Shown here piece after piece: positions 24,865 to 38,300 of a stretch of 64,000 nt of DNA (position 1 is the first letter of the stretch; each line of letters begins with the position of its first letter). The stretch is from the NCBI RefSeq assembly GCF_001659605.2, contig NC_035177.2, positions 32,876,136-32,940,135 on the forward strand, read 5' to 3'. This DNA is from Manihot esculenta. Its lineage: Eukaryota > Streptophyta > Magnoliopsida > Malpighiales > Euphorbiaceae. Position numbers and translations under genes: made by a program. The notes beneath the pieces are model-generated. The model saw only the letters and a list, made by a program, of their open reading frames with translations. It had not been told where the DNA came from and did no database searches.

Positions 24865-27702
24865 TCAGGGATCTGCATCACCAGCAACATTGTCATCACT
24901 TGATGTTCTTTCTCCATCACTAACATCCTCTTCACTGATGTCTTCGTTGCTCTCTTCTGAGAGAGTATTGCTGATATTTTCCTTTTTTGCATACCGTTCA
25001 CAGTACTCTGACATCATAAACATGCATCAGGTAAGAAGTAAAAAACGCTAACAAGCAAGGTTAGCCATAATTATAAGAATTAGTAATTTCCGGGAACTCC
25101 ATTCCAAACGATATAAGTCATGCAATTGAGAAGATGATATATTAAAGTTGCCAGCATAATGAATTAAACTCAGCTATTTGATAAGGCAGCCAACTAAATT
25201 GTTAAAGACCTTCTAGGAATGCTAGACAGAAAAAAGGGCACTATATGTCATTAATGGACTATGAATGAAAATAAAATGAAGCAAATATGGTCTCACCCTT
25301 CACTTTCTCTTCATACTGTTTCTTATCTTTCATCATCAGGGATGCTGCGTCACCATTAAGTGGGTCTGAAGGGTTTGGATAAAGCAGCAGCTGTGGAAGG
25401 AAAACCTCAAATATATTTAAAAGATCTGCAGACAGAGAAAGCATTGACAAGATAAAGTTAAGAATCATCCAGTGAGACAAAGTAAATGGAAAATCAAAGG
25501 CACAAACAAAATCTAAATTAATATCATAAAACTTCAATCTTAATGAAAGGTTTGGAAGAAAAAGGTCTGGACCATTACTATGTTAATAGCTTTAGGACAG
25601 GGAGAAACTTCATCATACTGCTTCTTTTATTATTTTCAGAAAGAAACAAAAAGGGATGCAAAGCTCAGGACAGATAACCATGGATTTAAATTGCAGTCAG
25701 GGTAATGGAAACAGGCCTATAACTGTCACAATATAATGGCAACAGACTATTGCTGCACAATTTTATTTTTTTGAAAATCTGCAAAGTTTTTCAAATGGAT
25801 AGATACTTTGAAGTATAACAAAATCTAAAGATATGAAACTAAATAATAAACAAAAATATATGAAATAAAGATATTAAATCCATCAACCTTGCATAAACAT
25901 ATATTTCTTCAACAAATAAGCCAAAAGACTAAAAACAAAGGAAATAACTCATCCTTTGCAAAATTTGGGTGTAGATTGCTCTCCTTCAATTCAAATAAAG
26001 TTACATAATTTATTTAAAACCATGCAGATGATAAAATATCCTCTTATCCCCTAAATTGACCCCCTTGAGAAAAGCTTATGCTTGCCAAAGAAAATGCAAT
26101 CTATCATTTTTCCATCCACATTTATAAGAATTGCTTGTATCACCTCTACCTCACAAGCAAGTAACAAGTTTTCAGCAAAAAACAGACAAAGGAGGCTTAT
26201 GGCAGGGTTACATGTTAGACTAGCCAATAAATTCTGGATTATATTAAAATGACTAGTTTATGGTAGACGTGCATGCAATAAACTGAAAGCAGAAACATAA
26301 TAGGAGTAAAATTCTGGACTTATAAAATGAATGTTGTGTCCCAGTCTATGTGCATCAGTATGGATTTGCACGTTGCAATATTTGAGGTCTAATTATCCCC
26401 AGGAGACACCACTATTCTAAAAAAAGGTTAGATATGTTTAGTCAATATTACATGTTAAAGAAAGAATATTAAATTACCAAACATTGGACTCCATGATTGG
26501 TTGATGACATCCAAGCATACAGAACCAGACCTGCAAATTACATAAGCAAATCAACCATAAAGAATTTTTTGCTGGATAAAAAAGAGATGAACGCTCAGCA
26601 TTCCAACATTTTTTAGTTGTATCCTTTGGGGGAAAAGGACACTTGGCACTTGGTGAAAATTTGACTTTCAAAATACTCCTGTTTTCCTTTCTCTTTCCCA
26701 GTAAGCAAGCAGTATTAAGAAACAGCCAACTAGAGGTGGAACCAAGTTTGATAAATTTCAAACTATACCAAGTAGCCAATATGTTCTTTATTTTGTGATT
26801 AGTAAAACTAACTAACAAAAATTCAACCCTTGGCCGGGCTAAGTGTCCAAGAAAGCTTACATCTCATCAACATTAGGGTGAAATATTTTATTCAGAAACC
26901 CTATGGAAGGAGATTTGTATGGGTAAGCATCTGGTAGCTCCACATGGATTTTCCAAACACCACCTTCATAAAGGCCTACAGCCAAAAAGATGACATAAAA
27001 CTTGGTGACAGACAAAAAAATCTCATATAACAAAGTCTATTTCAAAGTATACTAGAGATTAAGAAAGGGAAAGTATATATAAGAAAGAACTTTTTGTAGC
27101 ATTTTCAGGCACAACTCATGCAAAAATTCAGTATGCGACAGTCCCCAAATCTTGTCATCATTAATTTTTATACCTTGCATGCATATTTGTGCACATGTAT
27201 GAATTTAATCAAATATTTCACTTCGAAGATAGTAGTTGCATGGAAAAAGAAAGTTTAAATTACTTTCTTTTGGCCCATGGAATTCCACATTGAATTCATT
27301 AATCCCATCATTGATTGGCTCCACGGTGTAGTCACTCATCATCCTACAAAACAGAACAACAGCAAGGCAGAAACATTACTATAATGGCTACAATGTATAA
27401 AAGAATTTGAATATCAATAACAGCAGTGAGAAAATACAAAATAAAAGGTATCTAAAGTTTTAAAAGGCAAGAAAGAAAATAAAAGCACCATTATCATAGG
27501 AAATATACAATAATATAGTTTTAAACATCATGGAGGAGAAAAAGAAACTAAAGATTGCATTTTCATGATACTAATTAGCCTTCCAGCTAGCAAACAATAA
27601 TATCAAAGAGCAATGGAAACGGTAGCAGCGACAAATATGTTACAGTAAGAGCACTTACAATTTCATGACATCCATATCTCTTCTCTTGCTTGGAGAAGAC
27701 AT
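24865..27702 (-). CDS. Ubiquitin-conjugating enzyme E2, UBC4/5/6 type, 187 aa
   Basis: Six coding exons: 27702-27659, 27343-27264, 26975-26861, 26530-26478, 25425-25297 and 25007-24865. All introns are GT-AG and the frame joins without error. The protein starts [20 protein letters not shown]. The UBC fold spans about residues 7-147, with HPN at 74-76 and the catalytic Cys85 in [14 protein letters not shown]. The acidic, Ser-rich tail ends in DADP. Length and sequence match Arabidopsis UBC4/UBC5/UBC6 as I recall them, related to human UBE2H. It carries ubiquitin as a thioester and passes it to substrates with E3 ligases, in cytosol and nucleus. A 5' UTR intron probably runs from about 28677 to about 27730. 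No damage is seen. Confidence 0.95.
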
Positions 27703-28745
27703 TTTTTCATTTAATAAATATTCCTTGGTTCTGAGCCTGCCACTTAAAAACTATAGTTTAGTATAACTCAAAATAAATTCCTACAGAAAATAACACAAAT
27801 TTCCTTTCCCACCAAGTAAATAAAGACTTGTTTGTCTACTAAACTTCAAATTTTCAGTACCTGATGAATTTTCATCAGCTGCAGAAAACTTCAAAACCAG
27901 TTCCTTTTTCTTGTCTATTTATAATAATGTTTTCAGTAGTTGTAAAAAGAAATTTAATTCCACTAAGATACATCAATCATTGACAGAAAAAACAGTTGAG
28001 CATGGTGATGTGCAATAATAACTTATATAATTCCCTAGGCAACTGGGCAGTTAAGCAGACTAAAGAAGAGACAACCCTACTCATCATGCAGCAGTTTAGC
28101 ACAAGAATAATCAGATTAATAACTGCCATCCAAACTCCTCCTCATCAAAGTATTCATAAGTATCAAGATGATGGGTATTCCCCCACTTTTGTTCTGTTCT
28201 TATTGTAGCCATAAATAACTCATAAGTAACTCAAATTATTATGGAAAAGCTGGTTATAGTATAAAGCTTATCTATGTAATGGCATCAACAACAGATCTAA
28301 ATCATCATCATCATCATCATCCACAATGTTTTCCTAATTGTCAACAAATCACTCTCACAAACTTGCTTTCTGGTAGCATATGAAATTTTTTTAGGAAATG
28401 TCAATCTCCAAATTGAAGTTAATGCATATACTTTTCTTGTTCCATACAAATCTCTTCTCATTCATCTAAAGCAACCTGATCATGTTCACGAAAGACCCAA
28501 AAAAATCCAATCAATTACCAAAAGGGCAGATGCTGCCCCAAAATTGGCAAAACAAACGCATGGATTTTAAGATCTAAGTCTACAACAATCAATTAAACCC
28601 CAATTAATAAATCACTGAGAACAGAATCAACAATTATAGATAGAAAAAATATAAATACAGGGAAAGAGCTAACCGAAATTTGAAGTTTGAATTTTTGAGC
28701 GAGTTTTCTAAGATTCTCTGTGATTCAAAAACTTCTCTCTGTGTT
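27703..28745 (-). other. 5' leader of the E2 gene with a probable UTR intron
   Basis: On the minus strand, a possible donor (CGGTTAGC) near 28677 and a possible acceptor near 27730 before the start codon suggest a ~0.95-kb leader intron, a common feature of plant ubiquitin-pathway genes. A CAT/ATC microsatellite lies at about 28303-28320. The open frame at 27996-28208 is not supported as a gene. Confidence 0.45.
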
Positions 28746-28749
28746 TAGG

Positions 28750-28776
28750 TTTTATATTTATATATATATATATATT
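28750..28776 (-). promoter_or_regulatory. Probable TATA region of the E2 gene
   Basis: A (TA)n tract reading TATATATAAATATAAAA on the minus strand lies just upstream of the probable first exon of the E2 gene. The place is right for a core promoter, but TA tracts are common here. Confidence 0.4.
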
Positions 28777-29240
28777 GAAAGTGGAAAGATCAAAAGGGCA
28801 GCAGATCATAGATAGAAAGAAAACAAAACTTGAGAGAGACGAAAATGGAGGTAAGCACGTGCATCTGTTTGTGGCACGTGATGCGAATTTATCCTCTTTC
28901 TTTTGATTGTCTGTGGAAGTTGTGGCGGGTTTGGCTCCTCTCCACCGATACCCCGTTCCCTTCTGTTCTACCTTTTTTCTTTTTCTTTTTAATTTCTTTT
29001 AAAATTAATTTTAATATACTAGTATTAAATTAAATATTAATATTATTTTAATAAATATATTACCTTATATATTAGAAATTATTTTTTAAATATTTAATTA
29101 ACTTGTCCAATTTGATCCTAAATTTAAATGAATAATACTTAATTTTTAGTGGAAGATTTTTCTCAAAATTTAACTATAAATTATTATTATGAATAAGGTA
29201 AATTTCTTATCAATATTTTTAGATAGTTATTTTTTTATAG

Positions 29241-29276
<36 letters not shown>

Positions 29277-29954
29277 AATTTATTATTTTTAAAAAGGCAA
29301 AACATTGAAACTTTATCATTTTAATTTTCTTGTCAGCAGAGTTTTATTGTGTGTTACTAATTAATGACTATCACGTAAAAAGAAAACGTTTAAATTTTAA
29401 TATATTAATTTATATATTAGAAATTTATTTTTTAAATATTTAATTAACTGGTCCAGTTTATTTTAAATTTGGATTAATATTATTTAATTTTTAATCGAAA
29501 ATTTTTCCCATAGTAATAATTTAAAAGGATTCGTTATTATCAGTTCTAGTCTAATTAATTAAAATGTTTTTATATTTTCAAAATTACATAAAAATATTCC
29601 TATAATTTAATGTTGTTAATTCAAAACAACATCCATTAGATTTTATTGCTTTTTACTATTAATTTTTTGGTTAAAGGGTGAAAAGACTAATTTTTATATC
29701 TGAAGTACTCTTTTTCTAATAAATAAAACTCACTCTCTTTATTCTCTCACATCTATGTGCTTCTCTTTTTTTTTTTTTTTTTTCTCTATCTGATGTATGA
29801 AGGAAAGGCTATGACATAGAGATCCTCTCTTTCCATATCTTTTTGTTTTTTGCATGGAAAAATTAGGTTATAGTATCACTAATATAGTTGAAAAACGTAA
29901 GTAAAAACCAATTAAACTGAGTAGGGTCCTAACTTATCGCATCTTTTTTTTTTT
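28777..29954. other. AT-rich intergenic DNA
   Basis: AT-rich DNA with a TA run at about 29246-29272. No gene is supported. It marks the edge between the gene region and the transposon block. A T run at 29945-29958 directly precedes the LINE fragment. Confidence 0.6.
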
Positions 29955-30725
29955 TTTTGCAGATGATCTGGCCATCTTCTCATAAGCCTCCAATTCCCAA
30001 GCCAAAGTAATTAATGAAGTGCTTAAAAGATTTTGCCTAAGCATTGGAGAAAAAATAAATCGCACCAAGACGCGACTCTTCTCCTCCAATAACGAGGAAG
30101 GATATCAATACAAGATTAAGGGTGCAGATTACAGAAGACCTCGGAAAGTATTTGAAAGTTCCTCTCATTCACTCAAGAACTAATATGCATAGGTTTTAGT
30201 ACATCATTAACAAAGTTCAGAGCAAACTAGCGAGTTAGGAAACTAATAGATTATCCCTTGTGGGATGCATTACCCTCGCTCAATCGATTTTATCAGCCAT
30301 TCTCATATATATCATGCATTCTATATTCCTTCCTAATATGGTTTGTTAAGATAGTGACAAGATTTGTGGACAGTTCATTTAGAGGAGTTCCAATGGTAAT
30401 ATGAAAGTGTCTCTTACACCCTGAAAATATATAACGAGGCTGAAGGATCTGGGAGGGCTGGGTTTTAGAAGCTTCAGGATTATGAATGACTCTTTTATGC
30501 TAAGATCGCCTGGGAGTGAGCAAGAACCAACAAGATTTATGGGCTAGAGTGCTAAGGGCTAAATATAAGATCGCTGAAAATGACATCCCATGGCTACGTT
30601 TAAATAGGGTCTCTATTGGTCAATTAGTAATGGCTGCACCACCCGCTTCTGGACCTACTCGAGGCTTCCCCAAGGAGGCAAAATGCTGGATTTTGTAACA
30701 AATCCTATCCCTGAGGACATGTTGG
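29955..30725 (+). pseudogene. LINE (L1-type) reverse transcriptase fragment, 5' half of a split copy
   Basis: Translation with several stops and frame changes shows the end of a plant LINE reverse transcriptase. It opens at the catalytic box (ADDLAIFS), then has SLVGRITLAQSILSAIPIYI, later LKDLGGLGFRSFRIMN and ARVLRAKYKIAEND. The upstream part is missing, so the copy is 5'-truncated or was cut. The next section of the same LINE resumes at 46996, after the LTR insertion. The copy is old and non-functional. Confidence 0.8.
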
Positions 30726-32744
30726 TGGATGACAGCTGAAACACACCCCCCCACACTTACCTTTTCACGTTCAGCAAGTTTCCTTCGGTTGGTGCATAGC
30801 TCTTTGAGAAACTTGGCATACATTGGAATTTGCTTTACGGCATCAAGTAGGGGTATGTTGATTTCCACTTTGCGAAGTGTCTCCAATATCTCTTTTTCCT
30901 CTTTCTCTTTTTGGGACCTTGCAAATCTCTTTGGGAAGGGAGGAGGTACCTTGAATTTCTCCATAAGTTGTTGTTTCTGCCTTTGACTGGATTCTGCCTG
31001 GTCTGTTGATTTGGGCAGATCACTCTCTGCCTTCTCTGGTGATTTGGGCAAATCACTGCTGGACAGCTTAGTTTGCCCAGCGATCGGGTCAGTTTCTACT
31101 AGTGAATTGGGCAAATCACTGCCCTGATCACTTTCTGGCAGAATTTCTTCCATGGCCTGTTTTTGCACTTTTTTAGCCTTGCTGTCTTGCAACTCCTTTC
31201 CACTCCTCAATGTGATGGCACTAGCATTTTGCCTTGGATTTATCTCAGTTTGGGAGGGTAGCTTCCCTTGAGACTCATATTTGCTCATTGAAGTGGCCAT
31301 TTGGCTCACTTGTTTTTCAAGATTTTGCACCGTATTTGCTAAATTCTTCACAATCTCCTCAAGAGGTGCATTGGAGTTCTGAGGTGCAGCTTGAGCTTGA
31401 TTCCTTTGCTGGTAGCTTGGATATTGATTTCCCCTTGCATAACTGAAATTCGGATGGTCCCTCCAACCTGGATTATAAGTATTTGCATAGGGATCATACC
31501 TTCTTTGCCCATTGAAGCCTCCAACAGCATTGACTTGCTGGTCCTCCTCTTGAAGGGAAGGACATAGATCAGTTGGGTGGTTGTTGGCACATATTCCACA
31601 TGTCTTGGGCTGCTGAATCTGCTGGACTTGTTGGGTTTGACCCACAACAAGGCTACGGATAGCATTGGTGAGTTCAGAAATTTGGGATGCTAAAATGGAT
31701 GTACTCACCTCATTTACATTCCTTGATGGCAGCTCTTGGTCTCCAAATTGTTGAGAAGCTGCAGCCATGGAGGAAATTAAGTCCCTCATCTCTCGAGGTG
31801 ATTTTTTTTCAATTGTTCCTCCTCAGGCTGCGTCAATAAACTTTCTTTCTGAGGGTAGCAATCCTCCATAGAAGTACTCAATGAGAGATTGGTCAGAAAT
31901 ATCATGCCAAGGGCAGCTTGTGCACAACTTTTTGAACCTCTCCCAGTACTCATACAAGCCTTCAGAGTGCTTTTGCTTTATGCCACTTATTTCTCGACGG
32001 ATGCCTATGGCTTTTGAGGTTGGGAAGAATTTTCTCAAGAATGCTCTTACCATATCAGCCCATGATGTGATGGATCCGGGTGGCAAGTAGAATAGCCACT
32101 CTTTGGCATAGTCTTCAAGGGAAAAAGGGAAGGCTCTAAGCTTGATATCTTCATCTGGAATGCCTTGGGGTCTCATGGTTGAGCACACAACGTGGAATGC
32201 CTTCAAATGCTTGTGAGGATCTTCATTTTCTAGGCCTCTGAATTTAGGAAGGAGATGAATTAGACCTGTCCTTAGCTCGAATGGTGCTGTCAATAGGGGA
32301 TATTCAATGCATAAGGGTGCTTGATCTCCTGCTGGTTCAGCTAACTCTCCGAGAGTTCTTTCCCGTGGCTGAGGTGCTTGAATGGGCATGTTTTCAGCTT
32401 GTATTTCAGCTTCTACATGTGCAGCAGGTGGTGCTGCCATTGCTGGATTTTCTGCCATAACCAGAAATTCAGTTTCTGGTGTAAATTCTGCTGTAGCAGG
32501 TGCGGTGGTGGAAGTTTCTGCTGGTGCAGAAATTTCTTCAGCAGGGGCAGTAGGTGGTCTGTGAGGTGGAGTTGTTGATGAAGATGGCTTTGAGGCTTGG
32601 TTCCTCAAATTTGCTTGCTTCCTTAAGCTCTTGGCGGTTTTCTCAATCTCCGGATCGTAAAGAAGAGTGTCTTTACGGCCAGACCTGGTCATAAAGGGAA
32701 AATACGTTAGTTTTAATCAACTCCCCGGCAACGGCGCCAATTTT
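30726..32744 (-). pseudogene. Partial second internal region of the Athila-like element (PBS, gag, start of pro)
   Basis: This is a near-identical copy of 43510-45528. It holds a primer-binding site (32722-32739) and gag from the ATG at 32692, and runs past the gag/pro junction before stopping abruptly at 30726, where LINE sequence begins. A nonsense change lies at 31823-31825 (TGT in the other copy reads TGA here). At the gag/pro junction this copy has CAG where the other has TAG, so gag and pro-pol were one frame in the ancestor. The adjoining LTR is at higher coordinates. Confidence 0.88.
32722..32739 (-). other. Primer-binding site, tRNA-Asp type
   Basis: On the minus strand TGGCGCCGTTGCCGGGGA lies five bases inside the LTR. 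It is complementary to the 3' end of plant tRNA-Asp as I recall it, the usual primer of Athila elements. Confidence 0.85.
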
Positions 32745-34211
32745 TGATAAGCGGTTGTCGAAGCCGTCAAAAATAAACCTATTATCAATCAACAAATAAA
32801 TTTGCAGATAGTGGCAATAGGGTCGAACCACAGGGAATTGACACCAAGTATCTTCCTAATAATGACTAAGGCAAGTAATAACAAATAAGTAAAAGAGGGG
32901 GGTTTGTTTTGATGAGTTAAAATCTAAAAGCAAAAGAGAACAATAATTTAAATAAGTGAGAATATCAATAGGAAAGAGATTCTAGCTGAAGTGTGAGCCT
33001 AATTTAGTTTGTTCAGAATTGATCATTGATTATTAAAGACTCCTATTTGATTTCAATAAATCAGTTTTGGTTGTGGAAGACGCTTCTCACAATCCAAATT
33101 CCTCCTTAGTTCTAGTTTGATTAGGAAACGTTCGCTAATCAAACACTGATCAACAAGTTGCCAAGGAACGTCCTTGGGGCATTTAGCATCGAACAACCGT
33201 TGATCGCATTAAGACTTAGAGAAACCCAATTCTATCCTTGCCAACCGCGTGGTCAAGGCTAGGTTATGCAACTGATTATATTTATGTTCAAACAATTTAA
33301 GCAATTACGGACCTGAATCATTCAAACAATTTATCACTTAAGCAATTTAAAAGCAATGGGCCCTTATTGATTCTAAAAGCAAAGTAATAATTATGGAAAA
33401 GATCAGATTGCATAAATATTGAAACAAACAAGAGTTCAACAATGGAGTATTAAACCTCCCAATTCATCACAAATCTGAATATTCTCAACTTCAACTAGAA
33501 AAGAATGAATTTAGCCATTCATGGTGACTAAAATACACAAAAGATGAAAAGAAAGGAGAAAGAAAGAAGCTGCAGAGTTTCTGGCGAGAGGAGAAGATGC
33601 TGAGTAGCTGATCAGAAGATGCCCCTTGCTGGTTTGGAGGTTGCTCTTTTATAGCTGAAGAATTCCATTCTTCTAGGGTTTTGAAATCCCTTTTTAATTT
33701 GGCTTGTGATTCCTCTTTTGATGTTGAATTTAATTGCAACTCGAATTCCTCAAGTAAGAGACTCTTGCGTGGCTCTTGGAATTGTTTTGGTAGTGATTGA
33801 GTTGGATTTGGACTTCTGAAAACTCAAAATTCGATTTCCTGAACAATTTCCCGCTCTGCTGTATTTTTTGCTGTCATTGTGATCGGGGTAGTGATTTGGG
33901 CAAATCACTGGTCCAATCACTTTCTGCAAGTCTGTGCTATCTCTGCTAGTGATCTGGGCAGTTTCTGCGAGTGGTTTGGGCAAATCACTAACCCAATCAC
34001 TTTTCCTGTTGCCTCCAGGTTTCTGCTTCAGCTTGATTTGGGCAGTGATTTGGGCAAATCACTGATCCAATCACTTTTCTGTCATTTTTCTCCATCTTTT
34101 CAATTTCTTCCTTTTCTACAAAACCATAACAAAAACACAATTTAAGCTAGGAAAATGTGTAAATAAACAGTAAATAATATATTAAAAACATGGTTAAATT
34201 ATGCTTGATCA
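32745..34211 (-). repeat. LTR of the Athila-like element (lower copy)
   Basis: A 1467-bp LTR matching 45529-46995. It is shared: it serves as 3' LTR of the full unit above it and as 5' LTR of the partial internal region below it. It holds exact 18-bp palindromes at 33891-33908 and 34045-34062 and a variant at about 33971-33988, near its 5' end in element orientation (U3). Confidence 0.92.
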
Positions 34212-34225
34212 AATACCCCCACACC
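34212..34225 (-). other. Polypurine tract of the Athila-like element
   Basis: On the minus strand the sequence reads GGTGTGGGGGTATT directly before the LTR. A second copy of the same motif lies at 35219-35232 about 1 kb upstream in element order, in similar surroundings (GAGGACAA nearby). Confidence 0.75.
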
Positions 34226-34550
34226 TAGCTTTTTGCTTGTCCTCAAGCAAACAATAACTTAGCTAATCAAGCCCCCCTTTTCTTTTGATCCTAAATACCA
34301 CTTAATCGGCCCCCCCTAGACTCCTAAACTGAAGTATCACAGTATATAGTACATGCACCAAGGTCATCCTCTCCTTTCCTTGTTTCCCTTCACCTACCAT
34401 GGTCAAGAGAAAGGTTTATGGGTCAATCATGCTTATTCCTTTATGTTAGTTTTAATGCAACCCCTAGGAGTGACTTGCCCCCTTTTTTTCTTCTCTCTTT
34501 CTTTTTATTTTTATTTTTATTTTCAGCAGCACTTATTCTTATCCTTGCCT

Positions 34551-34806
34551 GAAGAAGTCACTAACCTTTTTACGCGATTGTGTACATGGGTGATACACCC
34601 CCGGTTACTCAGTTAGTCACTTCTCCAAGTGGCTACTTGCTCTGTTCATAGTCTAGACCATCGAAACTTGTTTGCTTGAAAAAATCACTGCCCTTTTTAC
34701 GCGATTGTGTACATGGGTGATACACCCCCGGTTACTCAGTCAGTCACTTCTCCAAGTGGCTATTAGGCTCAGTGCATAGTCTTAGACCATTGGAACAGGT
34801 TTATGA
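34551..34806. repeat. ~127-bp tandem duplication in the Athila-like 3' region
   Basis: The core CCTTTTTACGCGATTGTGTA begins at 34565 and again at 34692. The units differ at some bases, so the duplication is not recent. Confidence 0.85.
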
Positions 34807-35352
34807 TTTGTGCTTTGTGCTGGTTTTTCATGATAGTTTGGGCAAATCAGCTCATAGGGAGTTACACTAACTTTTTGTTTGCATGTATTTATATTTTTAT
34901 TTCCCTTGACCATAGCAAATTTAAGGATTCAGTTCAAGAGAAAAAACTCCCTAAGTGAAGGTAACATACTGTGAATGATTCAATTTAGGCTTAATGGGGT
35001 GGCAAATCAATGGGGTCATGAGATAAGGAAGCTCTTTTAGCCTTGTTATCTATGTTGAGTAGAGCAATTAGCTAAGACAAAATTCTGTGTGTGTGTGCAA
35101 GAGGTGTGAAACAAAATTCTGGTGTGTGCAAAAAGGGGTAAAAATAATGCAAAAAGAAACAAAAAAGGAACAAAAAGAAACAAATCGATGATGGAATCAA
35201 TGCAAAATTAACCTAACAATACCCCCACACCTATGGCAAACATTGTCCTCAATGTATAAGCATATATATATAAAGAATGAATGAGGAAAGGGAAAGGGAT
35301 TTCCTGGCCTGTGGGTGGTTTGGCCAGTGATTTGGGCAAATCACTGGACAAA

Positions 35353-38300
35353 TCACTGTCTGTCACGGTGCTGGGGCAGAAAATGGTCTACCAGCAGGTC
35401 CAATAGGTGCTCCATCCGTTGCATTCGGTCCTCAATTCTAGTGAGACGAGCCTCTATTGTCTGGTTGGGGGCTTCGTCTTCAGGTGGCTGATGGGCATCC
35501 TGCTGGGGGGCTGCTGGGGGTGCTTCCTGTGCTGGTGCTGGTTCCTGCCCTGTTTCCTGAGTTGTCCCATCTGCTAGGGCAGCGATGGAGGCTGGTTGTT
35601 GGGTGGTTGTAACGACCCGAAAATCGGACCGCTACCGGCGCTAGGATCCAGATCGGCTTAAGGCCGCCGGGACCCGTAGCAAGCCTGACATGTAACCTGT
35701 AAACCTGTTTAATCCCATACATGATCAACAAACATACATAAAAATTTAAAACTTTTCTTTCATACATTCTATCATACACCAAACTCAACCTGTGCATGCA
35801 CTGAACATAGCCATAATCATGAACTTGACCCCTCAGTGGGATCTCATCAATGCCCCCAATGGGTGGCATAACAAGGGTTGAGTTGGCTAAACATAGTCAT
35901 CAATAAACATTAAGATCATGTATCAAAAAGGTATTACAATATACAATGGTCAAGCACACTTCTAACCTTAATATCGTTACATTACATATCTATACATCAT
36001 TATACAATCTGTCATGTCCACATTCTAACTATTACATGCATAAGACTTCATTACTCTTCTTGACTTCTCTGTCTAACCCGTACCTGCAAACCTGGGGAAT
36101 TTGGGAGAGGGGTGAGCTACTAGAGCCCAGTGAGCAGAATAATAAAACATTTAAAACATATGATAACATGAAATGCATCACATCACAACTAATCATATCA
36201 AGGATGAATTTGTCACCATTTAGCCCTCTACATATTCCAATCATGCCAGGGGCGTAGTGCAGGCCACACCTGGTCTTTCCCTTATACATAACATAACATA
36301 ACATACATAATCCATGGTGCCGGGGGCGTAGTGCAGGCCATGTCCGGTCTTTCTCTTACATAGTGCCAGGGGCGTAGTGCAGGCCACATCTGGACTTCCA
36401 TATCATATCATCATGTCATAACATATGAGGGCTAATGGATCATTCAACATTCATCCACATCAACAACATATTATGCAATGCAACATATTCGTGATTTCTA
36501 ATGCAAACAACCTAGAATATCACATGGCATCCGTGATGCATGAACATGCTCAAAACTGATTTATTTATTTAAAAGCATAAGAGTCATTCCACTCACCTCT
36601 GGCTAGCTCTGACACTGACTGAAGCAGCTGACTCACTGCTGAGGTCCTCGGTTCCTCGGGTCCAAACCTACACAGGTGGACTCAAATGAGGGACCAACAT
36701 ACTAGAACATAATTCTAAAACATCCCCCAAAACCCCCCTAAAACACCTCAAAACAATCATGCAAAAATATGCAAAGGAAGGCTGGACAGGGCAGGTTCGG
36801 CGGCACCTTCGGCGGCCGAAAGTCCCTCCAGAGCCGAAACCCAGGCAGGTTCGGCGGCCGAAAGTCCCAGACAGAGACGAAAGTCTCTTTTCGAGGGCAA
36901 CTTCGGCAGCCGAAAGGCCTGCCTCCCCAGCCATGTTCGGCGGCCGAAAGTTCCTTCGGCTGCCGAACCTGGTTTCTGCCAAAGGGCAGAAACTTGGCTC
37001 CTTTATGCACATTTGCCTCCCAAATCTTTCAATCATGCATATAGTTCAACCAAAACATGCATACAAGCTCCTAGGGGTCTCAAACTACCTTAAACCCCAA
37101 CTACAACACATCAAACACACATTACAAGCCACATTGCTCAAAAACTCATCAAAACCCATAAACTCAACATAAACTTACTCATGCATTTTCTACCCCAAGA
37201 ACTCCATAAAACTTACTTAAAACGTCATATAAGCTAGAGATCGACTCTTACCTCTTGAAGATCGAGAGTAGAGGCGACCAAACTTGGAGTTGGGAGAGAT
37301 TTGAGTTCTTGAACCTCAAAGCTCCAAAACTTTGCTCAAAAGCTCAAATCTTCAAAACAAAGTTAAAACAAATGAAAAACTTGAAAGATCTAGAGGAAAA
37401 ACATCAAAGATCGGTGAGGGATGGCGGAGAGCTCACCTTGGCCGAAAAATGGGGAAAAAGCTCGCCCGTTTTCGGCTAAGGGACCCTTTTATAGTGGCTG
37501 TCCAGGCCACGTTCGGGGGCCGAATGTGCCTCCGCATGTAAGCCATGTTCGGCGGCCGAACCTGGACTCCCCTCACTTATGCCTTCGGGGGCCTAAGGCT
37601 CACCTGAAATGCATGCATGTTCGGCGGCCGAACTTTGAGGTTCGGCGGCCGAACCTGGATTTTCCTCCAAAGTTGTTTTCATTCAAAAACTCATTTCCTC
37701 TTTACTTAAAATCGTCAAAAACATTAAGACATTTCACGAAAACATGGTTTTACCCTTCTAGAGGTCTCCGACATCCGAGATTCCACCGGACGGTAGGAAT
37801 TCTGATACCGGAGTCTAGCCGGGTATTACAGTGGTGGTATTGTTGGCTTTCTTTCTTCTGAAGACACGCTCGTGGCGTGGTGTTACTGGACCTGCAGGTG
37901 CAATGGAAAAAATATCCCCCACTTTGCAAAGCAACCCCATGTCATCTAATGTGCGTAGGTCTAAGGGGGTTGTTTTGGGGGTGGGGGAAAGGTCAGTATG
38001 TGCTGGGTGCAATAATTTGAGGTTCACTGCAATAGCAGTGATCAAAGGGCCAAAAATCAGAGGCCTGTGGTATTGAATGATGTTGGATATTTGGGTGGCA
38101 ACGCAATATCCAAGATGGATTTTTCTGTGAGTGTGCATGCACCAAAGAATATATAACTCAGTTTTGGTCAGGATGTTAGAAGCATCCTTCCTCCCAGAAA
38201 ATGTATAAGCCAGAAATCTGTGGATGTATTTCAGACTGGGGTTGCTGAGGTATAAGTCCTTGGACCTGGTGGGTGAGTATGTGTCTGGGGGATTATCACT

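Larger units (their letters stand above)
34212..35352. other. Non-coding 3' region of the Athila-like element
   Basis: Between the env-like stop and the LTR no long frame is supported. It contains a ~127-bp tandem duplication (about 34551-34806, centred on TTTTTACGCGATTGTGTACA), the two GTGTGGGGGTATT purine motifs, and an 18-bp palindrome at 35327-35344. Confidence 0.7.

Noticed and set aside
36668..37861. Arg/Pro/Phe-Gly-rich ORFs with RRPN or FGGR repeats in the solo LTR (also in 49.4-50.4, 52.0-53.2, 59.8-61.7 kb)
   Set aside because: They arise from the TTCGGC-N-GCCGAA palindromes and spacers, lie within LTRs, and change frame between copies.
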